The notes: generated from the sequence alone by a model not told the origin. Shown: positions 16,974-26,554, numbered from the stretch's first letter. The stretch is 64,000 nucleotides of DNA from Miniimonas arenae (GCF_006351005.1 NZ_VENP01000012.1:1-64000), one strand, 5' to 3'. A program made the numbers and translations.

Positions 16974-18608
16974 TCAGGTGACGGTGCCGACGTGCCACGG
17001 GATGAACTCCTCGACGCCGATGCCGAGCTCCTCGCTCACCGTCTGCTCGCCCGAGGCGACGGCGAGGATCAGGTCGAAGATCTCCTGGCCCACCTGCTCG
17101 AGCGTGGCGGTCCCGTCCACGATGCGCCCGGCGTTGACGTCCATGTCCTCGGCCATCCGCGTGTACATCTCGGTGTTCGTGGCGACCTTGATCGACGGCG
17201 CGGGACGGCACCCGAAGACGGACCCGCGGCCGGTGGTGAACACCACGACGGTGGCGCCGCCGGCTACCAGGCCGGTCACCGACACCGGGTCGTAGCCGGG
17301 GGTGTCCATGAACACGAAGCCCTCGTGCGGCGCCATCGGCTCGGCGTACTCGTAGACCTGCGCGAGGTCGGCCTGGCCGCCCTTGGCGACGGCGCCGAGC
17401 GACTTCTCGAGGATCGTGGTCAGGCCGCCCGCCTTGTTGCCGGGCGAGGGGTTGTTGTCGAGCGAGCCGTTGCCGGCCGCCGCGTAGGCCTTCCACCACT
17501 CGAGGCGGTCGAGGAGCTTCTGGGCGACCTCGGGCCGCTGGGCGCGGCGCGTGAGCAGGTGCTCCGCGCCGAACACCTCGGGCGTCTCGGCGAGCGCGGA
17601 GGTGCCGCCGTACGCCACGAGGCGGTCCGAGGCCCAGCCGAGCGCCGGGTTGGCCGTGATCCCGGAGTAGCCGTCCGAGCCGCCGCAGTTGAGGGCGAGC
17701 ACGAGCTCGCTCACGTCGACGTCCTCGCGGGTGCGCTGGTTCACCACGGGCAGCATCGCGCGAACCGCCTCGACGCCGGCCCGGACCGTGGCACGCACGC
17801 CGCCGGTCTCCTGGATCGTGAGGCTCTGCACCAGCGTGTCCGCGGCGATGTCGGCCAGCACGCCCATCCGTTCCGCGGCGTCGGGTGCGCCCGGCGCCCC
17901 GACGCTCGGCATGCCGAGGAAGGCACCCCCGCCGTCGCGCGTGGCGAGCTGGGAGGTGAGCACCATCTCGCAGCCGAGCCCGAGCACGAGCACCGCGGAG
18001 ATGTTCGGGTGGGCGGCGTAGCCGCGCAGCGTGCGCAGCAGCATCGCGCCGCCCTCGCTGTCCGGCACGAGGCCGCAGCCGGACTGGTGCGTGAGCGGGA
18101 TGACGCCGTCGACGTTCTCGAACCCCGCCAGGACCGAGGAGGGGAACTGCGCGGCGATCATCTTCGCCGTCGAGGCCGAGCAGTTGACGCTCGTGAGGAT
18201 CGCGATGAAGTTGCGCGTGCCGACCCGGCCGTCGGCGCGGCGGTAGCCGCGGAACGTGGGCCGCGGACCGTCGGGCACGGCGAGCTCGGTGTGGGTCCCG
18301 CCGAGCTCGTGCTCCCGGCGGCCCTCCTCGTAGCCGAGGTTGTGCGCGTGGACGTGGCTGCCGGCCGTGATGTCCGTGGTGGCGACGCCGATCACCTGGC
18401 CGTACTTGTGCACCCCGGCGCCCCGCGGGACGTCGCGCAGCGCCACCTTGTGCCCGCGCGGGACGGCGTCGACGGCGACCAGGGGGGCCGCGTCCACGCC
18501 CGGCAGGGTGTCGCCCGGGGCGATGTCACGCGTGGCGACGCCGACGTCGTCGCCGTCGCGCAGCACGAGCACCTCGGCTGCGCGGCCGGTCGTGACCCCT
18601 GCACTCAT
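16974..18608 (-). CDS. uxaA: Altronate dehydratase
   Basis: A 544-residue enzyme of the UxaA/GarD family that dehydrates D-altronate to 2-keto-3-deoxygluconate. An N-terminal SAF-like domain (LVLRDGDDVGVATRDIAPGD to about residue 95) is fused to the large catalytic domain with GYRRADGRVGTRNFIAILTSVNCSAS, THQSGCGLVPDSEG, NCGGSDGYSGITANPALGW and FTTGRGSVFGCRPAPSIKVATN. Several conserved cysteines could bind the iron cofactor. ATG 18608 follows a perfect AGGAGG. Galactarate dehydratase is the main alternative, but neighbouring uxaC and uxaB favour altronate. Its promoter has an operator between -35 and -10 (18787-18821). Confidence 0.92.
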   Translation of the reverse strand: MSAGVTTGRAAEVLVLRDGDDVGVATRDIAPGDTLPGVDAAPLVAVDAVPRGHKVALRDVPRGAGVHKYGQVIGVATTDITAGSHVHAHNLGYEEGRREHELGGTHTELAVPDGPRPTFRGYRRADGRVGTRNFIAILTSVNCSASTAKMIAAQFPSSVLAGFENVDGVIPLTHQSGCGLVPDSEGGAMLLRTLRGYAAHPNISAVLVLGLGCEMVLTSQLATRDGGGAFLGMPSVGAPGAPDAAERMGVLADIAADTLVQSLTIQETGGVRATVRAGVEAVRAMLPVVNQRTREDVDVSELVLALNCGGSDGYSGITANPALGWASDRLVAYGGTSALAETPEVFGAEHLLTRRAQRPEVAQKLLDRLEWWKAYAAAGNGSLDNNPSPGNKAGGLTTILEKSLGAVAKGGQADLAQVYEYAEPMAPHEGFVFMDTPGYDPVSVTGLVAGGATVVVFTTGRGSVFGCRPAPSIKVATNTEMYTRMAEDMDVNAGRIVDGTATLEQVGQEIFDLILAVASGEQTVSEELGIGVEEFIPWHVGTVT

Positions 18609-18786
18609 GTGGAACCTCCTGGTTCACCGTCGGAGCGTTCGCGCACCCGTGCGCGAGCGTGCACTGCCGTGGGACGTTCCTCGTCGCGGCACCGGTGCCC
18701 GCCCGCGCAGGTTCGCCGGTCGGCGTGGGCGGCGGGGTGGGCGGCGGCGTCGAGGAAGAGTCGGAACGGCGCGTGTCCTACCCCGC

Positions 18787-18821
18787 GATCGTACGCGAGA
18801 AACCGATTTCTCGCCACCGGC
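18787..18821 (-). promoter_or_regulatory. uxaA promoter with embedded LacI-type operator
   Basis: On the minus strand, TGGCGA and TACGAT are separated by exactly 17 bp, and that spacer is occupied by the palindrome GCGAGAAATCGGTTTCTCGC (18814-18795, one central mismatch). Binding there would block RNA polymerase. The implied 5' leader to the uxaA ATG is about 170 nt. The operator resembles those at 21525 and 21693. Confidence 0.6.
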
Positions 18822-18860
18822 GAGCGGTCGTCGGGACCGCGGGAGACGGGGCGGTACGGG

Positions 18861-19925
18861 TCAGACCGTCGCGGCGTCGGAGGTGACGTCGGCGCGGGCG
18901 GAGGGCTCGCCGTCGGGCGCCGCCAACCGGCGCGTGGACAGCCGCTCGACGAAGTGCACGGGCAGGATCTCGGTGCCCCCCGTCTCCGCGGCTGCGTCGG
19001 CCGGACGCGGTGCGACCCGCTCGTGCAGGCGCTCCCAGGCGCGCCGCCCGATCGCCTCGTACGGCACGTGCACGGTGGTCAGCGCCGGGGTCGCGTAGCT
19101 CGCCAGCTCGATGTCGTCGAACCCCACGACCGAGAGCTCCGCGGGGACGTCGACGCCGAGCTCGTGCAGGTGCGCGAGGAGCCCGAAGGCGACCTGGTCG
19201 TTGTAGGCGACCACCGCCGTCGCGCGCGTGGCGAGCACGGCGTGCGCGAGCCGGTAGCCGTCGGACAGGTCGGCGCCGCACGGCAGCGTCGTGATCCGCA
19301 CGTCGCCAACCGCGCGCGCCACCCTGCCGAGACCGTCGAGCCGCGCGATGTTCGACGGGCTGCGCTCCGGCCCGGTGAGGTAGACGACCTGCCGGTGCCC
19401 GAGCCCGACGAGGTGCTCGAGCACCGTGACCATCCCCGAGGAGTAGTCCACGCTCACGGCGGGGATGTCCGACCCGGGCAGCGAACGGTTGACCATGACC
19501 ACCGGCTCGATGTCGGCGAGCAGCTCCCCGAGCTCGTCCGCGCCCACGCGCGGTGAGACGAGCACGAGCGCGTCCGTGCGGGCCCGGGTGCTCCGGGCGA
19601 TCTCCGCCTCACGGTCGAACCGCCCCGCGGACTCCGCGACGACGACGCTGTACCCGCTGTCGTAGGCACCGGCCGCGACCGAGCGCAGCACGGTCTGGAA
19701 CATCGGGTTCGTGAGGTCGGGCACCACGATGCCGACGGCGGCCGTGCGGCCCAGCGACAGCGACCGCGCGGTCACCGAGGGCCGGTAGCTCAACCGCGCG
19801 GCCGCGGCCCGCACCCGGCGCGTGAGCTCGGGGTCGACCTTCCCCCCGTTCATCACGCGCGAGACCGTGGCGCGCGAGACCCCCGCGGCGTCCGCCACGT
19901 CGCTGATCGTCGCCCCACTCCGCAT
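18861..19925 (-). CDS. LacI-family transcriptional regulator of the uronate island
   Basis: A 354-residue repressor. The N-terminal LacI headpiece is textbook (TISDVADAAGVSRATVSRVM, then the hinge region LSYRPSVTARSLSLGRT). A periplasmic-binding-like domain follows, with VGIVVPDLTNPMFQ, the effector region LVGLGHRQVVYLTGP, and VVGFDDIELASYATPALTTVH. The last 20 residues include APDGEPS from the dispersed motif. It lies between uxaA and the oxidoreductase gene, all on the minus strand. Three related palindromes in the island (18795, 21525, 21693) are likely targets; the inducer would be a uronate or downstream keto acid, by inference. Confidence 0.93.
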   Translation of the reverse strand: MRSGATISDVADAAGVSRATVSRVMNGGKVDPELTRRVRAAAARLSYRPSVTARSLSLGRTAAVGIVVPDLTNPMFQTVLRSVAAGAYDSGYSVVVAESAGRFDREAEIARSTRARTDALVLVSPRVGADELGELLADIEPVVMVNRSLPGSDIPAVSVDYSSGMVTVLEHLVGLGHRQVVYLTGPERSPSNIARLDGLGRVARAVGDVRITTLPCGADLSDGYRLAHAVLATRATAVVAYNDQVAFGLLAHLHELGVDVPAELSVVGFDDIELASYATPALTTVHVPYEAIGRRAWERLHERVAPRPADAAAETGGTEILPVHFVERLSTRRLAAPDGEPSARADVTSDAATV

Positions 19926-19964
19926 CGTCGACTCCGTGTTCTCTCGGTGCCTCCGGCCCCCGGG

Positions 19965-21479
19965 TCAGACCCTAGACGCCGCGGCCGGGGCTGTGGGCTC
20001 AGCAGGCTCGGCGGGCTCGGCGCGGCGGCTGATGTCGACGCCGAGCCCGAGGTCGTCGACGAGGACGGCCTGGCCCGTGCGCAGCGACTCGTTCGCCGCG
20101 ATGCCGACCGCCACGGCGCGCACACCGTCGATCGAGTCCGCCGCACGGCCCAGCGGGTCCGCCTCGAGGCGCAGGTCGCGCCGGAAGACGTCCATGAGCA
20201 GGATCGCGTCGCCGCCGCCGTGACCACCGATGCCGCGCGGGATGGGCACCTCCCGCGCTGCCTCCCAGTGCCGCTGCACCACGAGCCGCTCCCCCTCGGG
20301 CCGCGACTCGGCGGCCGGCGAGGCGTCCGGCGTGGCCGACGGGTCGAGGACGCCGCGCCCCTCCTCGTCGAGAACGATCGCTCCACGCTCGACCACCGTG
20401 AGCTCGGCGCGACCCTCGGTCCCGTTGACGCTCACCGTGTAGCCCTCCCACGGCGCGTGGGCGTTGAGCGAGTACGTCATCGAGACGCCGGAGCGGTAGT
20501 CGACGACGAGGGACATGTTGTCCTCGATCGTGATGCCGCCCGAGAAGACGTCGCGGTCGCGCAGGTAGCCGTCGTGGTGCTCGGCGTCGAGGTAGAGGCC
20601 CTTGAGGCGGCGGTCGGCGGCCAGGTCGAGCGCCCACGGGTCGCCACTCGTGCCCGTGCCGCGCTCGGGGCGCTCACCCAGGCCACGCGCGGCGGCGTTC
20701 TCCGCCCCGTAGAACCGCAGGCCGGCGGAGGCGAAGACGCGGGCCGGGGCGTCGTCGAGCCACCAGTTCACGAGGTCGAAGTGGTGGCTGGACTTGTGGA
20801 TGAGCAGGCTGCCGGAGTTCTCCCGCTCCCGGTGCCAGCGGCGGAAGTAGTCCGCGCCGTGCACCGTGTCGAGCACCCACTCGAAGTGCACGCTCGTGGG
20901 CCGGCCGATCGCGCCCGACGCGATGACCTCGCGCAGGGTGGAGTTGCGCGGGGCGTAGCGGTAGTTGAACGTCATGACCACCTCGCGCCCGGTCCGTGCC
21001 ACCGAGTCCGCGATCGTCCGGCAGCCCTCGGCGGTCGTGGTGAGGGGCTTCTCCACGACGGCGTCGGCGCCCGCGGCCTGGACGCGCGCCACACACTCGG
21101 CGTGCAGCCGGTCGGGCGTGGTCACGACGACGACGTCGACGCGCTGCTCGGCAATCATCCGCTCGAGGTCGGCGGGCGCGTACTGCGGGAGACCCGCTGG
21201 ACCGTCGAGGCCGAGCGCCGCGCCGACCTCGGCGTCGTAGAACGCCATCCGCCCGGGGTTGGCGTCGCACAGCGCGACGAGCTCGGCGACGTCGGCGTGG
21301 TCACCCGTGATGGCGCTGACGTACATGCCGGCGCGGTGGCCGGTCCCGAGGACGGCGTAGCGCGTGCGCGGACGGGAGGGGTCCGGCTGCGCGAACCGGG
21401 GAACCACGGTCGGGTCGGCGCTCGTCGACGAGGACGCGTCGGGTCGCGGAGCGGTGGGGTTCTGGTCGAGCTGCGTCAT
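19965..21479 (-). CDS. Gfo/Idh/MocA family oxidoreductase
   Basis: A 504-residue NAD(P)-dependent sugar or inositol dehydrogenase-like enzyme. After a 40-residue low-complexity N-terminus comes the Rossmann start RYAVLGTGHRAGMY. The family lysine is in VVEKPLTTTAEGCRTIADS (EKP motif), and the C-terminal Gfo domain includes NYRYAPRNSTLREVIASGAIG and HKSSHHFDLVNWWL. At about 500 residues it is longer than the usual 330-400. Start ATG 21479 with AGGTG ten bases upstream; an in-frame GTG at 21488 is possible. The substrate is unknown. In pectin clusters such enzymes act on galacturonate- or rhamnose-derived sugars. Confidence 0.85.
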   Translation of the reverse strand: MTQLDQNPTAPRPDASSSTSADPTVVPRFAQPDPSRPRTRYAVLGTGHRAGMYVSAITGDHADVAELVALCDANPGRMAFYDAEVGAALGLDGPAGLPQYAPADLERMIAEQRVDVVVVTTPDRLHAECVARVQAAGADAVVEKPLTTTAEGCRTIADSVARTGREVVMTFNYRYAPRNSTLREVIASGAIGRPTSVHFEWVLDTVHGADYFRRWHRERENSGSLLIHKSSHHFDLVNWWLDDAPARVFASAGLRFYGAENAAARGLGERPERGTGTSGDPWALDLAADRRLKGLYLDAEHHDGYLRDRDVFSGGITIEDNMSLVVDYRSGVSMTYSLNAHAPWEGYTVSVNGTEGRAELTVVERGAIVLDEEGRGVLDPSATPDASPAAESRPEGERLVVQRHWEAAREVPIPRGIGGHGGGDAILLMDVFRRDLRLEADPLGRAADSIDGVRAVAVGIAANESLRTGQAVLVDDLGLGVDISRRAEPAEPAEPTAPAAASRV

Positions 21480-21524
21480 CGTCGACACCTATCCGTGAAT
21501 CGGGCGCGAGGGCCCGAGAAGATG

Positions 21525-21542
21525 TGAGGAACGGGTTTCTCA
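21525..21542. promoter_or_regulatory. LacI-type operator candidate before the oxidoreductase gene
   Basis: TGAGGAACGGGTTTCTCA is an 18-bp near-palindrome (two mismatched pairs) of the same type as the uxaA and permease operators. It lies 46 bp before the oxidoreductase start in the divergent region. Confidence 0.5.
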
Positions 21543-21692
21543 GAAGCGTACCGAGCCCAGGCTGGGCGCGGTCACCAGCACCGCACAGCGACGCGCTACG
21601 AAATCGTTGTCGCTCCATCATCGCAGGTGAGCGGCCCTTCAGCCGTGGTGGGACAACGCGGGGTAGCGGGCACCGCGCACCGTGTGTGCTCT

Positions 21693-21708
21693 CAGGAACC
21701 GGTTCCTG
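21693..21708. promoter_or_regulatory. LacI-type operator candidate before the ABC transporter operon
   Basis: CAGGAACCGGTTCCTG is a perfect 16-bp palindrome 38 bp before the first permease gene. Its core AACCGGTT matches the uxaA operator core (AACCGATT) and the site at 21525, suggesting control by the same LacI protein. Confidence 0.6.
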
Positions 21709-21745
21709 GAACCGTGTCACAGCAGAGACCACGAGGAAGTGTGTC

Positions 21746-22693
21746 ATGACAGCCTTCAACGAGCTTCGAGAGATGCGCCGCCAACGCGGCGGCCCCAAGA
21801 ACGTCGCCAAGACCAACCTGCGCAAGGCGGACGGGCGCGCTGCGCTCGTGTTCCTCGCACCGTGGTTCCTGGGTCTCTTCGCGATCACGCTCTTCCCGCT
21901 GGGCGCTTCTGCGTACTTCTCGCTCACGGACTACGACCTGCTCACCCCGCCGACGTTCATCGGCTTCGAGTACTTCGTCGAGCTGTTCCACGACACCCGG
22001 CTGCACCAGGCGCTCAAGGTGACGCTCACGTACGTCGTCACCGGCGTCCCGCTGCAGCTGATCGTCGCGCTCTTGCTCGCCATGCTGCTCAACCAGGGCA
22101 TGCGAGGCATGGCGTTCTACCGCTCGGTCTTCTACCTGCCCTCGCTCATGGGCGGATCGGTCGCCATCGCCATCCTGTGGCGCCAGGTCTTCGGGGTGGA
22201 CGGCATCTTCAACCGATTCCTGGCGATCTTCGGCATCGAGGGCATCGGGTGGGTCTCCAACCCGGACACCGCCCTGTGGACCATCGTGCTGCTGCACGTG
22301 TGGACCTTCGGCTCTCCGATGATCATCTTCCTCGCCGGCCTGCGGCAGATCCCGGAGATGTACTACGAGGCCGCGTCTCTGGACGGCGCGAGCAAGGTGC
22401 GTCAGTTCCTCTCGGTCACGCTCCCGCTGCTCAGCCCGATCATCTTCTTCAACCTCGTGATGCAGGTGATCACCGCGTTCCAGGCGTTCACGCAGGCGTA
22501 CGTCGTCTCCGGCGGCACCGGCGGCCCGTCCGACTCGACGCTTTTCTACACGCTGTACCTGTACCAGGAGGGGTTCAGCAACCTTCATATGGGCTACGCC
22601 TCGGCGATGGCCTGGCTCATGGTCGTCATCATCCTCGGGCTGACCGCAGTCAACTTCTGGCTGTCGAAGTTCTGGGTCTTCTACGGGGACTGA
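21746..22693 (+). CDS. Sugar ABC transporter permease (MalF type)
   Basis: A 315-residue inner-membrane subunit with six predicted helices, beginning ALVFLAPWFLGLFAITLFPL. The cytoplasmic EAA loop is clear: YYEAASLDGASKVRQFLSVTLPLLSP. RBS GAGGAAG precedes ATG 21746. It is followed 16 bp later by the second permease. No ATPase gene is present; actinobacterial sugar importers commonly share one MsiK-type ATPase encoded elsewhere. The likely substrates are unsaturated oligogalacturonides or rhamnogalacturonides, judged from the GH105 and Uxa genes. Confidence 0.92.
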   Translation: MTAFNELREMRRQRGGPKNVAKTNLRKADGRAALVFLAPWFLGLFAITLFPLGASAYFSLTDYDLLTPPTFIGFEYFVELFHDTRLHQALKVTLTYVVTGVPLQLIVALLLAMLLNQGMRGMAFYRSVFYLPSLMGGSVAIAILWRQVFGVDGIFNRFLAIFGIEGIGWVSNPDTALWTIVLLHVWTFGSPMIIFLAGLRQIPEMYYEAASLDGASKVRQFLSVTLPLLSPIIFFNLVMQVITAFQAFTQAYVVSGGTGGPSDSTLFYTLYLYQEGFSNLHMGYASAMAWLMVVIILGLTAVNFWLSKFWVFYGD

Positions 22694-22709
22694 AAGGAGC
22701 ACCACGACG

Positions 22710-23630
22710 ATGTCGACGACGACCTCGCCCAGCTCCGATCTGGGTACGCGCATCACCACGCTCGCCGCGCAGGCGCCGCACCGTGCTCGGGCCGGCGCAT
22801 GGCGCGGGACCACCCGCTCGGTGGTCCGCCACGTGCTCATGATCGCCGCAGCGCTGATCATGGTCTATCCGCTGCTGTGGCTGCTCGGCTCCTCGTTCAA
22901 GCCGACGGAGATCATCTTCCGGGAGCTGTCGGTCATCCCGACCGAGTGGGACTTCAGCAACTACACGACCGGCTGGCAGGCGCTCACGGAGCCGTTCGGG
23001 CACTACATGCTGAACTCGATGGTCATCGTGGCCGACTCCTTGCTCGGCAACCTCGTGACCTGCTCGATGGCCGCGTACGCGTTCGCCCGCCTGAAGTTCC
23101 GCGGCCGCAACGTGTGGTTCGCCATCATGCTCGTGACGATCATGCTTCCGATCCACGTCCTGATCGTCCCTCAGTACGTCATGTTCCAGCAGGTCGGCTG
23201 GATCAACACGTTCTGGCCGCTGATCGTTCCGAAGCTGCTCGCCACCGACGCGTTCTTCGTGTTCCTCATGGTGCAGTTCTTCCGGGGCATCCCCAACGAG
23301 CTCGAGGAGGCGGCCCGCCTGGACGGATGCGGGCACCCGCGGATCTTCCTGCGGATCATGCTCCCGCTGGCGACGCCTGCGTTGGCGACCACGGCGATCT
23401 TCACCTTCATCTGGACGTGGAACGACTTCTTCGCCCAGCTCATCTTCCTCACCAAGGACTCGATGAAGACCGCACCCGTGGCCCTTCGCCTGTTCCTGGA
23501 CTCCTCGTCCGGGAGCTCGTGGGGCCCGATGTTCGCCATGTCGATCGTGACGATCATCCCGATCTTCCTGGTCTTCCTCGTCGGCCAGAAGTACCTCGTG
23601 AAGGGCATCGCGACGACCGGAATCAAGTAG
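22710..23630 (+). CDS. Sugar ABC transporter permease (MalG type)
   Basis: A 306-residue inner-membrane subunit with six predicted helices. The first is HVLMIAAALIMVYPLLWLLG, and the EAA loop reads ELEEAARLDGCGHPRIFLRI. It ends VGQKYLVKGIATTGIK, typical of carbohydrate CUT1 permeases. AAAGGAG precedes the ATG. It pairs with the preceding permease; the binding protein follows after 116 bp. Confidence 0.92.
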   Translation: MSTTTSPSSDLGTRITTLAAQAPHRARAGAWRGTTRSVVRHVLMIAAALIMVYPLLWLLGSSFKPTEIIFRELSVIPTEWDFSNYTTGWQALTEPFGHYMLNSMVIVADSLLGNLVTCSMAAYAFARLKFRGRNVWFAIMLVTIMLPIHVLIVPQYVMFQQVGWINTFWPLIVPKLLATDAFFVFLMVQFFRGIPNELEEAARLDGCGHPRIFLRIMLPLATPALATTAIFTFIWTWNDFFAQLIFLTKDSMKTAPVALRLFLDSSSGSSWGPMFAMSIVTIIPIFLVFLVGQKYLVKGIATTGIK

Positions 23631-23746
23631 CACCCGCACCACCCACGCTGCAGCACCCCGCAGCACCCCCTCAGCAGGACCGCCGGGAACCACCGGTGAC
23701 CCCGTTGACCGCACGCAACGACGCGGTCGGACCGAAGGAGAAGAGA

Positions 23747-25110
23747 ATGACCATCCCCCACACCTCGCGGCGCGTCGTCGGAGCGGTCGCCGCCGCCCTC
23801 GCTCTCACGCTGGGCCTGTCGGCCTGCGGCAGCAGCGACACCGGCGGCGACTCGAGCGCCGACGCCACGGGTGACGCCGCCGGCGGCGACTCGAGCGCCG
23901 ACGCCAGCGCCGACGCCGACAACGAGCCGGTCACGATCCGGTTCGCCTGGTGGGGCTCGGACACCCGCCACGAGGTCACCCAGAAGGTCATCGAGGCGTT
24001 CGAGGCGGAGTACCCCTACATCACCGTCGAGCCCGACTACACGAGCTGGGACAACTACTTCGAGAAGCTCCACGTGGCGGCGGCGGGCAACGACCTGCCC
24101 GACGTCATCACGCAGGAGGAGCGCTTCCTCACCGAGTACGCCGACCGCGGCTCCTCGCCAACCTCGACGAGCTCGGCCTGGACACCGCAAACATCGACGA
24201 GAGCGTGCTCCATGCGGGGACGATCGACGACGCGCTCTACGGCATCGCGACGGGGATCAACGTGCACGCGATCATCGCCGACCCGCAGGCGTTCGCGGAC
24301 GCCGGGGTCGAGATGCCCGACGACACGACGTGGACGTGGGACGACTACGAGCAGATCGCCACCGACATCTCCGCCGGTTCGGCCGACGGCGGGTACGGCG
24401 TGCAGAACTACAGCTTCATCGAGCCCGTCCTGAAGATCATCGCCCGCCAGAAGGGCGAGGAGGTCTTCACGGCGGACGGCGAGGTGGGCGTCTCGGCCGC
24501 GACGGTCGAGGAGTTCTTCCAGCGCTCGGTCGACCTCCAGTCGGCCGGCGGTGAGCCCGACGCCTCGGTCTCCACCGAGATCCAGGCAGCCGGCGTCGAG
24601 GGCTCGCTGCCCGCGACCAACAAGGGCGCCATGGCGTGGTTCTGGTCCAACCAGCTCAACGCCGTCCAGACGGCATCCGGCCGCGACCTCGTCCTCCTGC
24701 GCGCGCCCGGCGAGTCGGAGTTCGAGCGGACGGGTGAGTACTTCAAGCCGAGCATGTACTACTCCGTCTCCGCCAAGAGCGAGCACCCGGAGGAGTCCCA
24801 GCTCCTGGTCGACTTCCTCATCAACTCGAACGCGGCGGGCGAGCTGATCCTCAGCGACCGCGGCCTGCCGGCCAACACCGAGGTGCGCGCGCACGTGCTG
24901 CCGATGCTGTCGGACGCCGACAAGCTCTCGGCCGAGTTCGTGGAGAACCTCCAGGACGTCGTGGAGGACGGCACGCCGGTCCCGCCGGTCGGCGCCGGCG
25001 AGGTCCCCGACATCACCTCGCGGATCAACTCCGACGTCCTGTTCGGCAAGATCACGCCGGCCCAAGCGGCCGAGCAGTGGATCGACGAGGTCACCAAGGC
25101 GATCTCCTGA
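23747..25110 (+). pseudogene. Sugar ABC transporter substrate-binding lipoprotein, frameshifted
   Basis: A solute-binding protein of about 454 residues split by one missing base. ATG 23747 follows AAGGAG. The signal peptide ends in a lipobox LSAC, followed by a Gly/Asp/Ser/Ala linker containing a 27-bp direct repeat (23841-23867 and 23880-23906). The first frame continues through TIRFAWWGSDTRHEV to FLTEYADRG near 24150. From there the family sequence (LLANLDELGLDTANIDES onward to WIDEVTKAIS) is in the next frame. Restoring one C in the GGCTCC at 24149-24154 would join them. Either a sequencing error or a true loss; both halves are otherwise intact, so an error or very recent mutation is favoured. 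Confidence 0.85.
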
Positions 25111-25116
25111 CCGCCC

Positions 25117-25150
25117 GTCGGGGCCGGGCCCGCACGGGTCCGGCCCCGAC
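25117..25150 (+). terminator. Hairpin between binding-protein and GH105 genes
   Basis: An 11-bp perfect stem (25117-25127 with 25140-25150, GTCGGGGCCGG) continued by a partly paired inner stem, seven bases after the binding-protein stop. There is no T run, so it may be a partial terminator or mRNA stabiliser within the operon. Confidence 0.5.
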
Positions 25151-25207
25151 ACACGTGTCCCCCTCCCCCTCGCGTCCGCTGACGCGTCCATCGAGAGCGA
25201 GCCAGAC

Positions 25208-26380
25208 ATGAGCACGACGGCGAGCACCACCTCCGCCCGCACTCCCACCACATGCGCCGACCACCGTTACGGCGACCCCTCGACGCGATGGGCGCTGCTC
25301 GGGGCGGAGACGATGCTGAGCCGCGAGCCGCGGATCAACACGCGCCAGCGGTGGGAGTACGAGGACGGCCTGGTGCTCAACGGCATCTACGGCATGTACT
25401 GCGACACGCGGGATGCGAGGCTCCTCGACTATGTCCGTACCAACATCGACGAGTTCGTGCAGCCGGACGGGACCATTCGGCATTACGCGTACGAGGAGTT
25501 GAACCTCGACCACGTGAACAACGGCAAGGCGATTCTCGACCTGCTCGAGGAGACCGGCGACGAGCGGTACCGCGCGGCGGCGGACACGCTCTTCGACCAG
25601 CTGCAGCACCAGCCGCGCACGAACGAGGGCAGCTTCTGGCACAAGCGGATCTACCCCGACCAGGTGTGGCTGGACGGGCTCTACATGGGATCGGTGTTCT
25701 ACGCGCGCTACTGCGCGCTCGCCGGCCGGAGCGACCTCCTGGACGACGTGGTGCGCCAGTTCACCAACGCGTACGACCTCCTCACCCTCGACCCGGCCAC
25801 GGGCCTGTGCCGGCACGCGTACGACGCCACCCGGTCGATGTACTGGGCCGACGCCGAGACCGGGCTCTCGCCGCACGTCTGGCTGCGCGCGCTCGGCTGG
25901 TTCGCCATGGCCATGGTCGACGTGCAGGCCTACCTGCCCCAGGACCATCCCGGTCGCGCGCAGATCCGCACCAACCTCACTGCGCTCCTGACCGCGCTGC
26001 AGCGGTCCCGCGGATCCGGGCACCAACCTCTGGTTCCAGATCCCGGACCAGGCCGGACGACCCATGAACTACCTCGAGTCCTCGGGGTCCCTCATGGTGC
26101 TCTCGGCGATCGCGACCTCGTTGCGCCTGGGCTACCTCGCCGGTCCCCCGTGGGACGAGGCGCTGGAACGAGGCTGGACCCACGCGCGCGAGCAGTTCCT
26201 CAGCATCACCGCGGAGGGCTGGGTGAACGTGCACAAGATGTGCCAGGTCGCCGGGCTCGGCGGCGCCACGCGCCGCGACGGCTCCTTCGCGTACTACATG
26301 TCCGAGCCGATCGTCACGAACGACCACAAGGGCTATGGTCCGTTCTGCTGCTTGCCACCGAGATGGAGCGCCGCCGCTGA
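25208..26380 (+). pseudogene. GH105/GH88-type unsaturated (rhamno)galacturonyl hydrolase with two compensating frameshifts
   Basis: This enzyme would remove the unsaturated uronic acid left by pectin or rhamnogalacturonan lyases. Family segments are WEYEDGLVLNGIYGMY, NNGKAILDLLEETGDERYR, and HKRIYPDQVWLDGLYMGSVF. Near 26012 an extra G moves the true frame by one (NLWFQIPDQAGRPMNYLESSGS is then read in another frame from 26013). Near 26345 a missing C restores the original frame (LLLATEMERRR). The single open frame of 390 codons therefore contains about 110 wrong residues. Corrected length is about 390. No signal peptide is visible, consistent with action on imported oligosaccharides. See the finding on clustered indels. 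Confidence 0.85.
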
Positions 26381-26554
26381 GCCCGGCCCGGGTCTCGCCG
26401 TCGTGCGCTGTTCGCGCGTTCCGCCTCGTGGGGCTCGTGCCTCTCGTCCGTTCCACCCGTCAGCCAGTCGATCCGTCCGTCCGTCAGCCAGTCAGTTCTG
26501 TCCAGGGCCCGCCGCCGCAGCGGCGCGCGGACCCGCCCTCTCGTGGAGTGTGTG

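Noticed and set aside
24140..24160. Programmed ribosomal frameshift in the binding-protein gene
   Set aside because: No slippery heptamer or downstream pseudoknot is evident, the family does not use frameshifting, and two more indels lie in the next gene.
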